Assembly: GCA_026874595.1 (NCBI GenBank)
Contig: CM049315.1
Location: 20,109,664-20,173,663, forward strand
DNA length: 64,000 nucleotides
DNA from: Sipunculus nudus
Taxonomy: Eukaryota > Annelida > Sipuncula > Golfingiida > Sipunculidae
Direction of reading: 5' to 3'
Position 1 is the stretch's first letter; each line of letters opens with the position of its first letter. Of this stretch, positions 23,991 through 37,052 are shown piece after piece. A model generated the notes under the pieces. That model was not told where the DNA came from, did not search any database, and saw only the letters and a list, made by a program, of their open reading frames with translations. The translations under genes and the position numbers were made by a program.

Positions 23991-24450
23991 TTTGCATTGA
24001 TTCTAGATTATCTATGTATAAAATACAATACTTCTCAAATCATTCTACATCAACAATAGAGATTTATACTGTCTCATAATTAATAGTTACTGCGTATATT
24101 TTTCCCCATGATACTTGTTCCCTCCTTGTTGATTACTACTTTGCTTAGAATGTTGTCATATTGTGTGACATTGTTTTAATTAAACGTGATTTGATGACAT
24201 TCTTTTTTTTCACAATATACAATGTATAATCGGATGATGCTCTTATCGGGAAAGATATTTTAAGTTAAAAAAAAAATCTTAGCATAGATTACCATGAAAG
24301 TGGCATAAAAACACATCCATGATTAAATAGACCAAAGCAATATTGGTTCTTTGTGAACATTTGGCGTACCAACAATACATCACTTTTATTATGTCCTGAT
24401 AAAACAAACTATTGGACTTACAGACATTTAAACAAAAGATAATCATCATT
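23991..24450 (+). repeat. Dispersed duplicate, copy B (~460 bp)
   Basis: Second copy of the block at 19841-20493, shortened by indels and clearly diverged. The copies are about 4.1 kb apart in the same orientation. Confidence 0.7.
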
Positions 24451-24479
24451 TTTTTATTATTGTTGAAAATATTCAAAGC

Positions 24480-26869
24480 ACTCGGTTTCTGAGTTATATC
24501 ATTTCGGTGACATTGTATAGATCTTCAAGTTATTTATGTCATTGTTTTCTTCCCTACCTAATAGTAGTACCGGATTAAACGAATTTAAGATACAATCTGT
24601 AATTTCCAAGTATTTTTAAAATGACGATTTCTACTGCATTGCTGTTTTTTTATGCTGTATTTATATTTATCCTTATAGTTACTGAAAAAGCATTTTGGGT
24701 TATTTTTTACTATGTTGTCTCAAATTTAACTTCCCATACAAAGGCAAGGGTGTCTTATAAAGAAAATACCATGTACATTCTAACACAACGTACCACCGAG
24801 TATCTATTATGCTGTATAAAAAAACGAAATAGACTTTAAATCCACAATAAAGTTCATCTCTATGTCACATATATCATATATGGTTATTTTATTGAAATAA
24901 AACTTGCCTTTTTCGGTGTCCTCTAATATATGGACATCGTTGAATCGTCATTAGGCGTATAATTGGGCGACCAAGGGATCTCATGGTATATAAGGATATC
25001 CCTTCTCTTCTTATAAAGATAGGTTTGTAATACCGTAGGCGTATTATTTAAATGAGCTTATTTCCCAGTAAGTACAAAATAATGCTGGTATTTCAATAAA
25101 ATACATTATACTTCACTTCCTATGATGATATACGGAATAAAAGAAAACAAAAAAAGGAATAGCCGCATATTGTAGACAAGCTTTAAGTTACAGTTTACAA
25201 ATACTTTGAAACACGACTCAGAAACGGATCATATAGATAAAACATCCCATATAAATAAGATACAAGACAGTATTGCCTGAATTGTCTTTGTATTTTTTAC
25301 TCAAAATAGTCTTTTTCATTTAAGTTGAATGTATTCGTTCATGTTATCTCCAACATATTAAATTGATGATATATCAGACGATTATACACCGCGGGCTTGT
25401 ACCAACAAATGGATCTGGCCTTCGTTGGGACTGTGAAATCCCATACCGTTACATATTCCTATCAGTTAAATAAATATTATGAAATATTACCCACAAATTC
25501 AAATGTCCCTTGCATGTTACCAAACACTTCACAAAACTGTATCTAAATCAGTTTTTACCAACCAGCCAACCAGTGACGGAAAATCTGGATAAATACGTGT
25601 TTGCCTAATGGATTCTTGACTGGCGCAAGATGGGACAATTTGTCTGTTCCGGCCCTGGGGAGACCACCCTGATTCACACCTCCCAGGGGAAACCCGAAGT
25701 GTTATATGTCCCCTTCCTTCTATTACGAACTGAATGCATGGACGTAGCCTATTTGGAGCCGCCCTTGTTCTTAAGGTTAGCGCTGACATGAGATGTAACA
25801 ACCAGTTTTTTTAATCGTGAAACACGTCTCTCGTCTGTGAATGCGTATGATTCCGACCCTTCCATGGCACGCATAATAGTGTGATCAGAATCCTTGTTTA
25901 GTTCAAGATCTGGTAGTCTTTGAGGTATGCGTTCGCCGAGGGGTTTTCAGACATGGCTATAATTTTATGAGTGGGAATTGGATTCCACGGTCTAAAGAGC
26001 ACTAGACACACGTACCCCATGACTCAGTGAAGATACGATTAACGTACTTATATTATACATGTACGTGGAATAAAACCTCCAGAAACCTGTCAGAGGTTGT
26101 ACAAGGATGGGTACGATAGGGCATTTATAATTAAGGTGTCACACACACCATCTGATACATGTTCAATGTGGCGCTCTTTTATATAACTTAGGACGGATTT
26201 GTACACCAGATAAAGGTAGTCAGGATTCTATATGCGCGTATATCTACGTGTGTGATGAGGAACATCACAACTGACACGACTACGATTATCTATTTATTAA
26301 ATCCGTATAGTAGCTAACCTGGAACAGTTGCACTACATTTACACAACCCGCAAATCATTGTTTCACATTCCCTGGTGCCTGTCCTTCCAAAGGACATTCA
26401 GCAAAAGGAGTTGTCACATTAGCCTTGATGACAACTCTGCTTCGTTAAGAACGATATTTGTACCGTTTTTGTATTTCCCAAAGTTGCGATGAGCAAGCTA
26501 GCTTCTTGATATGGTATCCATGAGTTCCTCTTTACATGCAGTTGCCTCTCATAAAGCCTGCAAGCGAACTGGGTTAAAAATATCAGCAAGGAAAGAGAGT
26601 AAAGTAGCGGGTATGTAAATCATTTCCGCCATGTTGATTTTTTTGTATACCTCTGCCCTTCTATCAGATTCTACATGATTTTGTAGAAGTCGTTTTGCTT
26701 ACAAATTCATGAAGTCAATGCCCTCTGCCTTCTTTTCTTCTTGGTGTCGGTCCGCTCCGCAGTTTTCTTAAAAAGGTTTCTTTTGTCATACAATTGTTCA
26801 TGAATGAAATATCAGAATTTCAATCTACAGTTTCCGTCTCTATTCAGTCTCACTTTTCTAAAGGGGAAG
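24480..26869. other. Noncoding region, nothing recognised
   Basis: No supported gene. A 90-codon open frame on the minus strand (25529-25801) lies in slightly more GC-rich sequence, but shows no motif and no splice context. Confidence 0.45.
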
Positions 26870-26885
26870 GATCGTTATAACGATC
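26870..26885. repeat. Perfect 16-bp palindrome
   Basis: GATCGTTATAACGATC is self-complementary and is followed at once by a G-rich tract (26886-26892) and the LTR-like start at 26894. It could be a dyad binding site or just part of the element end. Confidence 0.8.
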
Positions 26886-26893
26886 GGGGGGGA

Positions 26894-27094
26894 TGTGATG
26901 GAACGAACTGAAAATCCACCTTGGGTTCTCAAAAGTTATAAACCTGTGACAGTGACATGCATGACATTGAATAAACGTAGGCCCACGTATACAGTAAGAG
27001 TAAGAGAGTTAATGGTTACAACAGCAGATTCATTACAAAAGCAGCAACACTCCAGCTGTGTCACTGAGGGATGAGAGTTGAATTAAGTGTTACA
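26894..27094 (+). mobile_element. Candidate short LTR of a Ty3/gypsy-like element
   Basis: A polypurine-like GGGGGGGA ending at 26893 is followed by TGTGATGG, as at the 3' LTR of many metazoan gypsy elements. An AATAAA lies at 26970-26975 and a possible LTR end TGTTACA at 27088-27094. No integrase-like frame precedes it and no target duplication is seen. The assignment rests only on the boundary motifs. Confidence 0.25.
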
Positions 27095-27149
27095 TTTTGC
27101 AAGCAACGAGATAACTGAATTATTTATTAAGGAAAGTTTTACAAGAACT

Positions 27150-27749
27150 TTATTGACCGTCAAAACTTGCGAACAAGGACCAGAACTGGTTATTGACCGC
27201 CAGTACTTGCAAACGAGTACCCGAACTGGTTACTGACCGTCAGAACCTGCGAAAGAAGACCAGAACTGGTTATTGACCCTCAGAACTTGCGGACGAGGAC
27301 CAAAACTGGTTATTGACCGTCAAAACTTGCGAAAGCGGATCGAAACTGGTATTTGACAGTCAGAAATTGCGAAAGAGGATCATAATTGGTTATTTACCGT
27401 CAGAACATGTGAATGCGGACCAAAACTGGTTATTGACCGTCAGAACATGTGAACGCGGACAAAAACTGGTTATTGACCGTCTAACTTCCGAACGAGGATC
27501 AAAACTGATATTGACCGTCAGAACTTGCGAACGAGGACCAGAACTGGTTATTGACCGTCTAACTTCCGAACGAGGATCAAAACTGATATTGACCGTCAGA
27601 ACTTGCGAACGAGGACCAGAACTGGTGATTGACCGTCAGAACTTGCGAACGAGGACCAGAACTGGTTATTGACCGTCAGAAATTGCGTACGAGGATCAAA
27701 AACTGGTTATTGACCGTCAGAACTTGGGAACGAGGATCAAAATGGGTAT
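27150..27749 (+). repeat. 40-bp minisatellite, about 15 units
   Basis: The unit reads approximately TTATTGACCGTCAGAACTTG then CGAACGAGGACCAGAACTGG. Units vary at scattered sites, and two shortened ones carry CTAACTTCCGAACGAGGATC, themselves part of a duplicated two-unit block. Open frames across it (27313-27672 and 27629-27877, plus) translate the repeat into RTCERG- and ELVIDR-type peptides; the period is not a multiple of three, so the frame rotates each unit and coding selection is unlikely. Confidence 0.95.
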
Positions 27750-28550
27750 TATTTACTGACTCCTTCGGACTCCATCCCCACTATAGTGGAGATCAAGTAA
27801 TATGGAGTATGATGACGTCACCATTGTCACAACTCACACGCAGCGGACATATATTTCCCTGGATCGGGAACTTTTAAGCAAAATTACAACAATCTCGAGT
27901 CTAGGGGTTGCAACAAAACAGGTTTATTCTGATAATATCCAACGACCACCGTCGTAGACTGGTTCCAATCATATAATACACTTCTTGTATTGACTTCGAG
28001 GTTTCAGCCTCAAGTTATGTTGATAAGCTTGATTCACGCTGATTCAGACATGATCACCATAATGTAGCAGTAGAATCAAACTTCTAGGTGCTATAAAAGG
28101 TAGCTGTTTATGAAAATGGCTCTCGCATTATGCAGTTGCAAGGGTAATTGCTTCATGCCAAGCGAACACTGAACAATTCAGAAAAAATAAAACAGCAATA
28201 AACCCATAACCAGTGATGAAAATTTAAAGTTAGATGTCGGCAATATCATTGCATATATACTACTTGGCCCATGATTTCTGGGTAATATACTTGGCGGTCA
28301 AAGGTGAAACTTCTGACCGTACTTTTGACAGTATTTTACCCATTTGATTTTTTCTTGTCATGCTAACGGAACAAAATACTTCAACGTAGAGTTTTTTTTT
28401 ATAAAGTTGAGTTACATTATATAAGAATGATGACCATCATCTTTATTTCGATTCTATGGGAAAAATAAGTTAATATTACTAAGGTATATATTTTATATTA
28501 ATATCCGCAAAAATCAGTCTTAAAGGGAACTCGGGCCAATATTGAACCAG

Positions 28551-28590
28551 CCCCCCCCCCCAAAAAAAAATAAATAAATAAATAAATTAT
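28551..28590. repeat. Poly-C / poly-A / TAAA compound repeat
   Basis: Eleven C, then nine A, then (TAAA)n. Confidence 0.9.
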
Positions 28591-28599
28591 AAAATCTTA

Positions 28600-30900
28600 G
28601 ATTGATTTGTGATCGATATAATTTTTACATGTAAAATAAAATGTGATGATTTCTTATATATACATAAGGGTCGTAAGTTATTTAAATGCGTGCCCACCTG
28701 CAATAAAATGACAGATCATAGATCATGTAAAATCTGTCAAAAAACTTTGCATGGTATTATGAGTAAATTACTTTATATATTTCTTTATAATAATATTTTT
28801 TATTATAATTATAATTATCATTACCCTATGCCTTGACTCTAAATAACCTTATAAATTAATAGTATGAAGTTTTCCGAAGACAAATGGATAGTTGGGTAAA
28901 ACATTTTTACCCCCATAGACTCGGATATAAAACCCATATATAGCCTTTGAAAATACACACAATTTAGATTTCTCATATCATATTTCTATATATACGTTTT
29001 GGTTTGTATGACCGTGATTACGCCAACCCTATGCTCATTTATTGTCAGTTAGCTAAGCGTAGTTTCCCTTTAAGAATAAGCCCACGCAGAAAAAGGTATC
29101 AATAAACTTTTTAATGATCTCTTCTTGATTGTGACTAGTTTCCCGTTAAATTATTCTGAATATAAAATCCCTGAGGCAAATTCATTGTTACATTTTTTTC
29201 TGTGTTTCAGTTTCCTTTAAATGCGTGACGTTGTATCTACTTTCTCGAAGGAACTTTGTTCCAAGCGAGAACAAACAATACCCCAGAGACAGCTAAAGAA
29301 ACACTCATAATAACAAGATCTCAACAACTCTTGAATCGTGCGATATCTTGGGAGAACCTCGAATCCAGCTTTGAAGGTAAACCGACGAATAAGCAGAACA
29401 ATACCTCGTTGTACCAATGCACCCCATGGCCTCTGAACACATCAAAAGAGAGACATTTTTTTAATAGATATAAAGGCTACGTTCGGCAGGCTGAGGCCAC
29501 CGCTATGTGTCAAGACAAAGTTGGTTGAGTAACCTCGCAGACACAAGGCACATCTGTTCATTGATCGTTGTCTGGGGTTTCTATTGAACCACATATGTTG
29601 AGAACCGCGTTAGAAGTCAAGGAACTAAGCAGCTTTTAACAGCAATAGATCCGTTGGTCAGCTTTACAGTTATCTCTTTGCATATTAGCGCACAGACCTT
29701 CTAAAGTTCTTTGAAGTATTCAGATTAAATATGTAGAGCTTCACATAAAACCAACGCTTGTTGTTCCATCTGTAGCATTCATGTCAAAGGCCTCACAATG
29801 AAACTGAAAATACTAGGAAAGAAACCAGTGACCAGAAACCTTCACCAAAAGTCATTGTTACCAGATCTGAAATATTACTAGATGGTCTTAATGGATTATG
29901 ACGACGAAGTCCTTTGCCGGACAAACAAATTACAATATCTGAAAATGGTAAAGAACAAAAACATCTAGTAGTGGTCCAGGTTATCCCCAAACTTTAATGC
30001 ACTGTCCCTTATTAAACTTTCCGCGAAATCTCATGACTCGTTATCTAATAAAGTTGATAACGCTAATGGGCAGACCTTCCAGCCAACCATCCCATGCCGT
30101 TGCTAAAGCTAATCAACTCCTAAGCGGTGATAAATAGCGATCAGAAAGAAATTTACAAAACATGTAACCGTTTACCTGAACTCAAGAAGCAACCATACGT
30201 CCTGGTTATAACCCAAATGGTGATGACAGAAAGTTATGTGATCGCCGCGCTTTGTGTTAGAGTTTCTGTTCATTTATAATTTTCCGAGCAATATCAGGAA
30301 GTGCTCAATTAATTCGGAGATGGTGGAGGAATAGCCCAAAGAAGAAAAACTTTAATTTTGGACTGATCTGTAAAATGTAAATATATGTCACTGGACTCCC
30401 GTCACTTTTGTCCATTTGTGCCCGCTTTTTTGTTTGTTTATTTCTCCAAAATCACCAAAGATATATCGAAACGACCAATAATTTCATCATGTCGCCCCAG
30501 AGATCCGCTCTTCCACAAAATGACTATGAAATCAGTTAAGTATTTGAGATATGTTTGTGGACAGGCAATGCACTTTTAAAAATTATTGGCTAGCAAGGAA
30601 TGACTTGGTGAGTTTGTCGTCCTGGTTACGTCGTGATCGTAAAGTTGGATGAAATGATTCATATAATTAAAGACGATTACTTTGACTTGGTGGTCTCTTA
30701 GAGAAGATATGTGGACAAACAAACAAACATTTTCCTAAAGCTTTCGGTAGAGAGAACATGATGAAACAAAAATCTAGCCGTGGATAAGAGCTGGATCCCG
30801 GCCGCGGCCTGGGTTTTGCTTGCATTGGCCAAACTGCTCTCCTAGTCCTGAAAACAGGTAAAACACAAACATCAATTTCTTACTACAATTACTTTTCGAG
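28600..30900. other. Mostly noncoding; two weak exon-like stretches
   Basis: Around 29226-29369 a plus frame reads ETAKETLIITRSQQLL and ends at a plausible donor (GAAG|GTAAAC). Around 29774-29993 another plus frame reads PSPKVIVTRSEILLDG and later ENGKEQKHLVVVQVIPKL but has an in-frame TGA. The shared T-R-S-x-x-L-L is suggestive, yet neither has a clean acceptor in the right phase, so I do not call a gene. Confidence 0.25.
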
Positions 30901-30904
30901 TCAT

Positions 30905-31225
30905 AGATGATTCAATGGTTCGGTGGCCATCTTGGACGCCATCTTGAATTTCACCCTTTCTGCCCGCGATCCGGGATATCTATTCAAGTTTTTTTTTTTT
31001 TTTTTTTTTTTTTAACTCTCACAAGGGTATCATACCTGGATCAGTCGTCAAAAATTTGGGGACATATGATTGCACACAGGACCCCCCTCAGCCCCCGGGC
31101 TATCCGGGCAGCCTGTTGAACGACGTTAAGCTTTTTACCTTGTTTCCTTAGTCCAATCGAGTAAGCCCGGCATCCGGGGGGTTTCATACCCCTTGAAAAG
31201 TCAGAATTTAAATAAAATATCAATC
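30905..31225 (+). repeat. Retroposon-like repeat with GC-rich body and ATCAATCA tail
   Basis: The stretch begins with a reiterated GCCATCTTG motif, contains a run of 25 T (30989-31013), and continues into a GC-rich body with CCCCCGGGCTATCCGGGC and TGAACGACGTTAAGC. It ends AATAAAATATCAATCAATCA. A GACGTTAA motif followed by AATAAA and ATCA repeats is typical of 3' ends of several invertebrate non-LTR retrotransposons and their SINEs. No reverse-transcriptase frame is present. Confidence 0.4.
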
Positions 31226-31229
31226 AATC

Positions 31230-34200
31230 AGAGCACATACAATGGGACATTTTTTTTCTCCATATGAATCTCCTTAAATATCTGTTTAACGTTAAGCAAT
31301 TGGATTTTACTTGTTGCTTGTTTCAAATATGATTGATGTTAATATTAACTAATGTTTTAGTGCGTTTTTCAATGTATTGATGTGGAAGGATGGATCATGG
31401 GTAAAATAGTTTTGGCATCAGACATGTGTGCGGAAACAGGGGTCGGCGGAGGTATGCGCTCTGTGAGTGCTTTCCATATCTTTTGCCTAATCATGTGCAT
31501 CAATACATATGTTTTCCCTCTACCACCAGGTACTCATGGCTGTAGGTAGTCCAAAGCCCACCTTAATGAAACACTGGTGGCAGGTTCATTACGGCCTTGC
31601 TTGCAGGTGGTTCAATCAGCGGTGGTAGTTGTTAAGTAACTACTGGCCACTAAATATATTATCTATCCCACAGAGAACCCCTTGTCCAGACTTTGATGAT
31701 GTAGAGCCACGTATGAGGTACCGCTAGTTTAATTAGGGCTGGCATTTATCCTCGCTCAGGGGGACTTGGTTTGTAGCCTGTCACTGTTACCAAAGTAATG
31801 ATATTGGCCTTGTGAAGTTCCGCCTTTCATTTACAGTTATAATACGGACTTTCATTATTACATGCGGGCTTTCTCTCTTCCCGTTTTCTCTTATTTTAGG
31901 TTTGTCCGAAAGGTATATACAGGGCAAGGGGAGAATTTGTGGTATAATGAAAAGTAGTGCTTGTGGAATGTGTCCCATCTTTTACAGGATAAGGAAATTC
32001 TGCCGATGGAACTTTAATATATGTTGAACAAATATAAGTTCTGCATTTGTTATCTATTTTCCCTCGCGTTTTAAGTCATAAGATCGAAATTTAAGACGGT
32101 GTGACTATTTAAACATTGCTTATTCATAGACCTTATCCAAAATATGGATACCTACTCTAAGTTTATTTTATGAGACAACCCGGGCTTTGTATTATACACT
32201 TACCAGACATAATTGAATTTGTACAGATAAGATATGACCTTGTTTGGAATTCACATATTACACCATTGTATACAACAATGCATTGTATTTCCCACTTGAA
32301 ATATGTTCGGTTCGTCGTCATAAAACATCACAATTTTAATTTCACAGCGTGAGGTGTTTTATCATGGTTGAGTGCTTGATTTCAGACCCGACTAATTTTG
32401 CGATGCAACTTTTCCGGGAACACATCTTGCCGTTTAAAATATTAAGCACCGGGTTGAAACAATTTGAAATGGTAAATATACATTTATTCCCTGCTCATGC
32501 TTGCAAAAAAGATAAGGGTATTCCAAACTGTAACATAAAAGTTTGATTAGGGATAGAGAAATATCTTAAAAGGACCAACAGACGTTAATCAGACATATGA
32601 AATGAAAATGTTTGAAACAACAATGATATGATAATCAGCTAAAGGGACTAAGCTCTCGAGGTTCATACGAAAGGTATTTTATAATATCATTTGTGTTTGT
32701 ATTGATTGTCACTTAATCAGTTAAGGAATGAAACTGTCATATTATTTTTGACAGTTGAAAAGGGTCCCCTAATCTGATTTATCAATCATAACTGATTTTG
32801 AGCAGACATGATCGGAACATGTAATTATCCTTTTATTACCGGAGTGTTTTTTTTTTATAATTCCGTTGTGTGCTTAATAATGTGTTTTTTTCAACAACTG
32901 GTCGTGCTGTCACAAGCATAGCATGGATTTTTAACATTAGCGCGGTATACCCGCGGTATTTCTAAATGCGATCTACGACATCTTGGTTAAAGTGTGTACG
33001 CAAAATGGCACTCCTCGTGAGCGGCCGTGAAGGTTGGCGAAATAAACCTGTCAGGGTTGGATAAGGGCGCGGGGATACAACACGAAACTACTCAGAACAC
33101 AGCGTCCAGGGGATAATCTGTCTGCGGAGTGTTTATTGGCAAGGGGACATGTTTTGACAAAATTTAAAGTAAAAGCATATCGCAAATTTTGGACGACACC
33201 CAAAACCTCAAATTAAAATACCATTTACTCTCTGCTTTTCCCGAGATTACCCTGATTTTCTTTCTTTTAAGTGCACGTTTCTGTACATAATTGTATGTAC
33301 CGTGGCGGTACCATTTCCCCATGGTTTAGAATTCTCTGACGAGATGTCGGAGTGACAGAACCTGTCACATTGATGACCTGATCGTAAATCCCGCTGAGGA
33401 AACAATTTTTTCGGCCCATATGTACGTTGTCACTATAAAAAATACCAGACTAACCGTTAAAGACGCTAGTGTATTTTCACACAAGCTGTATGGTTCTGCT
33501 GTAATTACGCATATTGCTATATCTGTCTGTTTTAATGAATTTCTGTCCACACAACCGTGTCTCTCGTCTATCATGTGACTGACAGACAAACTGTGAAAAG
33601 CATATGACGTGACTGACAGGCAAACTGAAAAGATTAGTAAATGAAGGCGGTAACTATGAAGGTGGAATTTACGCTCTGAATTGTACACTCACAAGTATTA
33701 TCTTGTGATTATTTCTCACTCCTAACATTACAGGCCGTTTCAAGCGATATCTTTATAATAGGATGGATTGCCATTGCCAGTTTCTCGTATGTCTCACTTA
33801 ACGACTCTAATGACGATTAAACGTAGGCCCTATCCACGTTGGCCCTTTAAGTACTTACTGAGTCGTATACATCCGGTTATATTTACAGCAGGTCAGGTTC
33901 TGCCCTCTGCGGCGCAGTTCCATTATTTATCTACAGTAAGGAGGCAATATAGTTTTATAACGAAGCACTTGTAACACACAGGATTTTTTTTCGTAAAAAT
34001 TATGTTAATATAAACATTAAACGAAATATTAGAAACATTATGGTGACGATTTCAAAAGTTGTCATCTCATAGCAGGCTATTGTCCCAATATTGGGTTAAA
34101 AGTCAAGGCATTTACAAAGATTAGTTTTATTGACCAATATTTTGTATGGGCTGGTCTTATGGCAGCATTTGTTTGAGGTATATATTATTCTATTATGAAG

Positions 34201-37004
34201 AAGTATAATAAACTAAAAAATATCCATTTTCTTAATACCAGTATTGATCGACAACATGTCAGTTTACACTAGCAGTGGTCCCACTGGCATCACATTTTTC
34301 TGTAACGGACCTTTCTTGAGATATAAGGACAGTTTTCCCGCTAGTAAATCGGTGACCATGAGCTCACATTCACGGTTAACTGCACAATGATTCGGTTACA
34401 CCAAAGTGGATCTAAAAAATAAATGCTGTATTACTGTTTAAGAGATTGAAATAGTTAAAATGTTACGCATATAGATGGAATGCCAGGCAACTGGACCCTT
34501 TTGCTTTTTAAGGCTTTTACAAGGAAAGAAGTTTCCCTTTTATGGGCCATTATATCCTAACCCCTCCTAGTGTCTCTCCTTCGTTAGCTTTACAGTTGAG
34601 AAAATGTTTTTCAGTTGAAATGTTACAGTGAGTAGAATCATTGGGTGGAGGGGTGGGATCGACGTCGCCTGGTAAAAACATTTTTGACTTCAAAACTGGT
34701 ACCAGTCGGTTCCGATTCGAAAATTCTTATATAATTACGTGAGCTTGTTTTGCCATCCTTTTATACAAGCAATTGTAAGTCAAAATGGTAATTGTATTAA
34801 ATATAAGCATTGTCATTATAACGTCTCATTTTTATAGGTATATAGCAAATCGCTGTGATTTATGCATGCCCATATATATTTCACCATATTTCTCAACTGA
34901 CATCTTCCAGTGTTAGCTTTCCATAGTTACTTATTCAATTTTATATTTAGTTGACTTAGCCAGCTATGTATAAAACCGATTGGTGTTTTCGCGAAAATTC
35001 GTGCCACTTCATCCACGGGCATAGCTAGACGCTTATTCCCCTCTCACCAAGACACATTAAGACGAGAGCAGCTTTACTTGCTGCTATTCACTGCCTCCTC
35101 CGGGAGAGTGTTTTTGTACCAAACATAACTCACACAGTCTTGAAGGCAATCTCATGATATTTTCAGGGCATTTTGGGTGTGGGCCAATGGAGAATTGATT
35201 GGATAATGGTGTGATTAAGATTCAGGAAGGTCACTTATGCACGGATGAACGCTGGAGTATTGGTTTAAATAAGGGAATGCAGAGACATGTTGGAGAGCTT
35301 CTCACAATAGGGACCCCCACATAGCGGAGGCTTGCATTCCTTAAAATGCAGATTTCTAGTTTCTTTTGAAACCGTTCCTGTGTAGGTGCTGTGTTATTTT
35401 CCTTCAAACACAGGTCGGTCAAATTGCTGCTTTTCACCCGATTATCACTGACTGATTTTTCAAAGTGCGAATGTAGCAAAGACGAGACGGATCATAGATG
35501 ATAGGCACTGATGATTATGTTCAGTGAAATCAGGACCTTACTACCGAGGTTCACATCTGGAGAATGTCAAAAAAGCCATGAATGTGCATCAATGGAACTA
35601 TAAGTTGATGACTGTATATACGGTGAAATGTATGAGGTAGTCTCCAAAGCCGATATGAAATATAAACTGAAAAAGGGCGTCAGCCGAGTTGCACGCTACC
35701 TTCATTACGTGTACCACCTTTGGTGGCCCTATAGCTGTATTTACTTTATGGAAACGTATCAAAGTGTCATTGTAACCCATGGTATTATGCTTCCTCGGAA
35801 TCATTAAATCGTCGGACCTTCCCCGGACGTTATACCAAACTCTTTTTACCAAAAAGCCGACATCATATTTTCTGACAAAACACACGTTTTGTAGTCAGTT
35901 AAAACTATAGATACTTGGACTGAAACGAGATATATCCCAAATATGGCAAATTCTGAATAAATCAAATCCAAATTCCCTGGGGCGTCTGGCATATTTTACA
36001 TCCAAAATATGATATTTTTTCGCGGAGTTGCAACATACTAGACGGTAGATTATGTCTGATAACATTTCATCGCTCGAGTAAAACAGGCCGTCTAGACATA
36101 TATTTTACATTAAAAACCGGTTTTGTGTTGTGATTTCGTCTGATTAATAGTTTGTTATATGAATCTGGCAGCATGCTACAAGCATTACAGTATGGTCGCT
36201 CGTTTCTAAATGCCATTTTAGCTAGGCATATTGAACACACAAGTAAAGAAGGCAACCGTAACTTTTGTAAGAAACCATTTACGTTTATTCCCGAACTCAT
36301 ATTACTAACCCCGACCGGAAACTTTCACTTTCCTAAAAACTGAGTAATGACGACAACCTTGCCCTCTTAGGGATTATTATAAATTTAAATGACTGTTCCT
36401 TGGATTTAATCTTCATCATTAACAAAATTTCACCAAAATCTGTTATAAACAAGAAAATGAAAATTACGTAATATCCACTGGCGAAGGTATGAATATAACT
36501 AGATCTGTGTGGCCATTAAACTATATACATATATAAAGTTAACTCTCTATAAGGATCACAAATCCATCCTTAATACCATTGTATGACTTCAGAATGAAAA
36601 ATAAAATCGTTTGAAATAAAAGTATATTATGGGATCTCTTCAAAGTTTAAATGCTAGTTTCTTGGTTAGTAACTTGACCGTCCACAAAAGTTCATTTAAA
36701 TCTATTCAGATTTAGTTACTAACAGACAAACAAGGGGCGGGATATAATACCTGGACACCTGTGTGGGGTATAAAAGATAAAAGTGAAACTATTAGTTTTC
36801 CATGAAAATAAGTAGAGGGGGATTTTGGAGATACAGTGGGCCAGTGTTGTGTGTTTTATATTTCATTTATCCTCTTTTCCATAAAAGAACCTTTTCCTTC
36901 CCAACAGCTGCACCTTTCTCTCCCCCAAGCGGTGTCTGACCTTATTGTAATATAAACTGTATTTTAAAAGTTTGTTATTGTACGTTGCCTGCTATTCGTT
37001 TAAT
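31230..37004. other. Intergenic or intronic DNA, no gene seen
   Basis: Nearly 6 kb with scattered short open frames (up to 107 codons at 33365-33688, minus) but no recognisable domain, repeat array or transposon terminus. Confidence 0.45.
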
Positions 37005-37052
37005 CAGGGGCGGATGCATGATTTCAAAATGGGGGGGGGGGGGGGGGGGGGG
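37005..37052. repeat. CAGGGGCGGAT motif with poly-G (22)
   Basis: CAGGGGCGGAT at 37005-37015 followed within 16 bases by 22 G (37031-37052). The CAGGGGCGGAT start followed by a G tract resembles one terminus of a hAT family, but I find no matching opposite end nearby. Confidence 0.4.

Noticed and set aside
20193-24476. Similar minus-strand frames in the two duplicated blocks (VCKTN / VCKSN)
   Set aside because: Similarity follows from DNA homology of the duplicates; indels are not multiples of three.
27150-27749. CRISPR-like array
   Set aside because: Units are contiguous with no unique spacers, and the DNA is eukaryotic.
27313-27877. Open frames with RTCERGPELVIDR repeats
   Set aside because: Translation of the 40-bp minisatellite; the frame rotates every unit, so no coding constraint.
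29226-29993. Two exon-like stretches with shared TRSxxLL
   Set aside because: One lacks an acceptor in phase and the other has an in-frame TGA; similarity is too short.
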